Below, in pieces: positions 50,639 to 52,140 of a DNA stretch of 52,140 nt. The position numbers and the translations under genes are program-made. Within the stretch, counting starts at the first letter, position 1; every line of letters starts with the position of its first letter. Origin of the DNA: JADJOY01 sp046331705 [NCBI: bacterium] (GTDB lineage Bacteria; JADJOY01); the NCBI GenBank assembly GCA_046331705.1, contig JAXLQJ010000051.1:1-52140 (forward strand), given 5' to 3'. The notes beneath the pieces are model-generated. The model ran no database searches, was not told the DNA's origin, and was given only the letters and a program-made list of their open reading frames with translations.

Positions 50639-52140
50639 TCAGGAGCTGGGTGCTTCCTCGGCAGAGCCACTGCCTTTCGCGTCGCCTCCCGCCCCGGGAT
50701 TCTTGAGACGCTCGAGCGCCCATTGCGCCGCTCCGCGCACGTCCCCGGCGGGATCCTCGAGGTGGCCCTCGATCGCGGCTTGCACGTCCGCCGACGTAAC
50801 TCCCAAGCGACCCAGCGTCTGAAGCGCGAACTTGCGCGTCGTGCTGTCGGGGTCGTCGGCGAGCTCGGCGATGCGGCTCGCCGCCCGGCGTCCTTCCGCC
50901 CCGCCGATCCGCCCGATCGAGCGCGCTGCCGTCTGGCGCAGCCCGACGTGGGGACGGTCGAGGGCGCGCAGCAACGCCGGCACGGCGCTCGCGGCCGGCT
51001 CGCCGATCTTGCCCAGGGCGAACGCCGCGACCATCGCGCGCTGCGCGTCGGTGTCGCCGAGCATCGTCGCCAACGATTCCACGGCGGGGCCGCCGATCTT
51101 TCCGAGCGCCGCGGAGGCTCGCCATTGAAGCGACATGTCCTTGTCTTCCAGGGCGCGGATGAGCGCGGGGATCGCGGGTGCCGCGTCGGCGCCGACCTCA
51201 CCGAGCGCGTGGGCGGCTTCTTCGCGGACCTTGCCGTCGCTCGATCCGAGCAACTCGGCGAGGCGCGGAACCGCCGCGCGCGCAGCGGGCCCGAAGGTCG
51301 CGAGCGCGCGCGCTGCGGCGAACTGGACGTCGCTCTCGCTCGCGGCGAGCACCGTGATCAAGGCGGGTAGCGCGCTCGCCGCGAGCGTGGGATCCATCTT
51401 GCCGATCGCGGTGATCGCCGTGACTCGCGTCTCGGGCGACTTCTCGTCGAGCGCGTGGATGAAGGCCGGCAACGCGTCCACGATCGCCGGGGTCTTGTTC
51501 TCGCCGAGCCCGAAGAGCGCCGCACGGCGAACCTCCGGGTCGGGCTCCTGCGCGACGATCTCCATCAGCGGCGCGATCGGCGCGGACGACCGCGACCCCA
51601 CCCTCCCGGCTGCGCCCGCGGCCGAGCGGCGCAGCTCCAGGTTGGCGTCGTGGGTCATCGAGAGCAGCGTGGGGAGCGCCTCGCTCGCGGCGCTTCCCAT
51701 GGCCGCGACCGCTCGCACCGCTCGCAGCCGAACGGGCATGGCGGGGTCGCCGAGCGCGGTCACCAGCGCGGGAATCGCGCTCTTGGCCTGGCGCGCCATG
51801 TTGCCGAGCGCGAAGGCGGCCCGCTCGCGCACCGTCTCGCTCGGATCCGCGAGCAGCGCGGTCAGCTTCGGCACCGCGGCGCCAGCCGCTCGCTCGCCGA
51901 GCTTGCCGATCGACCACGCCGCCTGCTCGCGGACGGACGCGTCCGAATCGTCGAGGCCCGCCACCAGCAACGGCAGCGCCGCGAGCGCGCGCTCACCGGC
52001 GCCTCCGATCGACCACATCGCCTCGCGCCGGACGTTCGGGTTGGGATCGCGTGACTTCGCCTCCCAATCGGGCGCGGGGCCCTGCTCGGCCGCGGGCGAA
52101 CGCCGCTCGCCGGCGCCGCGCCTGTCGCAACCGGGACACG
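50639..52140 (-). CDS. HEAT-repeat protein (5' end outside window)
   Basis: 499 residues are visible and the frame is still open at the right edge. Nearly all of it is built of HEAT/PBS-lyase-type helical repeats of about 31-36 residues, for example SDASVREQAAWSIGKLGERA and DGKVREEAAHALGEVGADA, roughly a dozen in all, followed by a short GGDAKGSGSAEEAPSS tail. The first visible residues, CPGCDRRGAGERRSP, could be the start of a mature lipoprotein, but the signal lies outside. ATG 52018 is inside a repeat (NPNVRREAMWSIG) and is therefore not the true start. HEAT arrays are protein-binding scaffolds; no catalytic domain is seen. Confidence 0.85.
   Translation of the reverse strand, partial: CPGCDRRGAGERRSPAAEQGPAPDWEAKSRDPNPNVRREAMWSIGGAGERALAALPLLVAGLDDSDASVREQAAWSIGKLGERAAGAAVPKLTALLADPSETVRERAAFALGNMARQAKSAIPALVTALGDPAMPVRLRAVRAVAAMGSAASEALPTLLSMTHDANLELRRSAAGAAGRVGSRSSAPIAPLMEIVAQEPDPEVRRAALFGLGENKTPAIVDALPAFIHALDEKSPETRVTAITAIGKMDPTLAASALPALITVLAASESDVQFAAARALATFGPAARAAVPRLAELLGSSDGKVREEAAHALGEVGADAAPAIPALIRALEDKDMSLQWRASAALGKIGGPAVESLATMLGDTDAQRAMVAAFALGKIGEPAASAVPALLRALDRPHVGLRQTAARSIGRIGGAEGRRAASRIAELADDPDSTTRKFALQTLGRLGVTSADVQAAIEGHLEDPAGDVRGAAQWALERLKNPGAGGDAKGSGSAEEAPSS

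Overview
This is very G+C-rich DNA from a Gram-negative bacterium. A heptosyltransferase, an O-antigen-ligase-like protein, an OprP-type porin and many lipoproteins (Lol-type lipoboxes, one Tat-type) all point to an outer membrane carrying LPS. CoA-transferase, SDR and DUF35/thiolase lipid-type enzymes sit beside large exported lipoproteins. That mix suggests an uncultured deltaproteobacterial lineage such as Myxococcota or Binatota. The lineage is an inference from gene content, not a marker-gene result.

Layout. 0-11.6 kb: the tail of an unknown gene, homoserine kinase (thrB, minus), then plus-strand envelope genes: waaF, a large CehA/McbA-type PHP lipoprotein, an OprP-like porin, a kinase + pseudokinase + GT2 fusion, an O-antigen ligase and a small lipoprotein. 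11.6-16.1 kb: a minus-strand operon DUF1214 - sulfotransferase - SDR - CoA-transferase III in which every junction is a 4-base GTGA overlap. 16.3-22.3 kb: a divergent SGNH-like lipoprotein, then an FbpABC-type iron(III) importer. 22.3-29.2 kb: an accessory stretch with an orphan 122-aa protein followed by three back-to-back hairpins, a Tat-exported cellulase-like protein, an FG-GAP lipoprotein and a GH5-like lipoprotein whose catalytic residues look replaced. 29.1-34.5 kb: a thiolase/DUF35 pair, a secreted subtilisin and a seven-bladed propeller lipoprotein. A second, diverged copy of the thiolase 3' end lies on the far side of the subtilisin/propeller block. 34.6-44.2 kb: a type I restriction island (hsdM, hsdS, an Abi_C protein, an AAA_14/DUF4143 ATPase, hsdR) and a DUF433/DUF5615 toxin-antitoxin-like pair. 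hsdR, hsdM, the ATPase and the toxin carry single-base frameshifts with well conserved reading on both sides. 44.4-52.1 kb: housekeeping-type genes glmS, an Lhr helicase and a HEAT-repeat protein that runs off the end.

How they work together. waaF, the fusion kinase/glycosyltransferase and the ligase fit LPS core assembly, core phosphorylation and O-antigen transfer. The PHP lipoprotein and the porin may act together at the envelope. The sulfotransferase operon looks like one pathway on a hydrophobic or CoA-linked substrate. The restriction island is a defence locus that is either decaying or locally mis-assembled. The observations most worth following are the duplicated thiolase end around the subtilisin block, the kinase/pseudokinase/GT2 fusion, the orphan small gene with its hairpin array, and the repeats and clustered frameshifts of the defence island.
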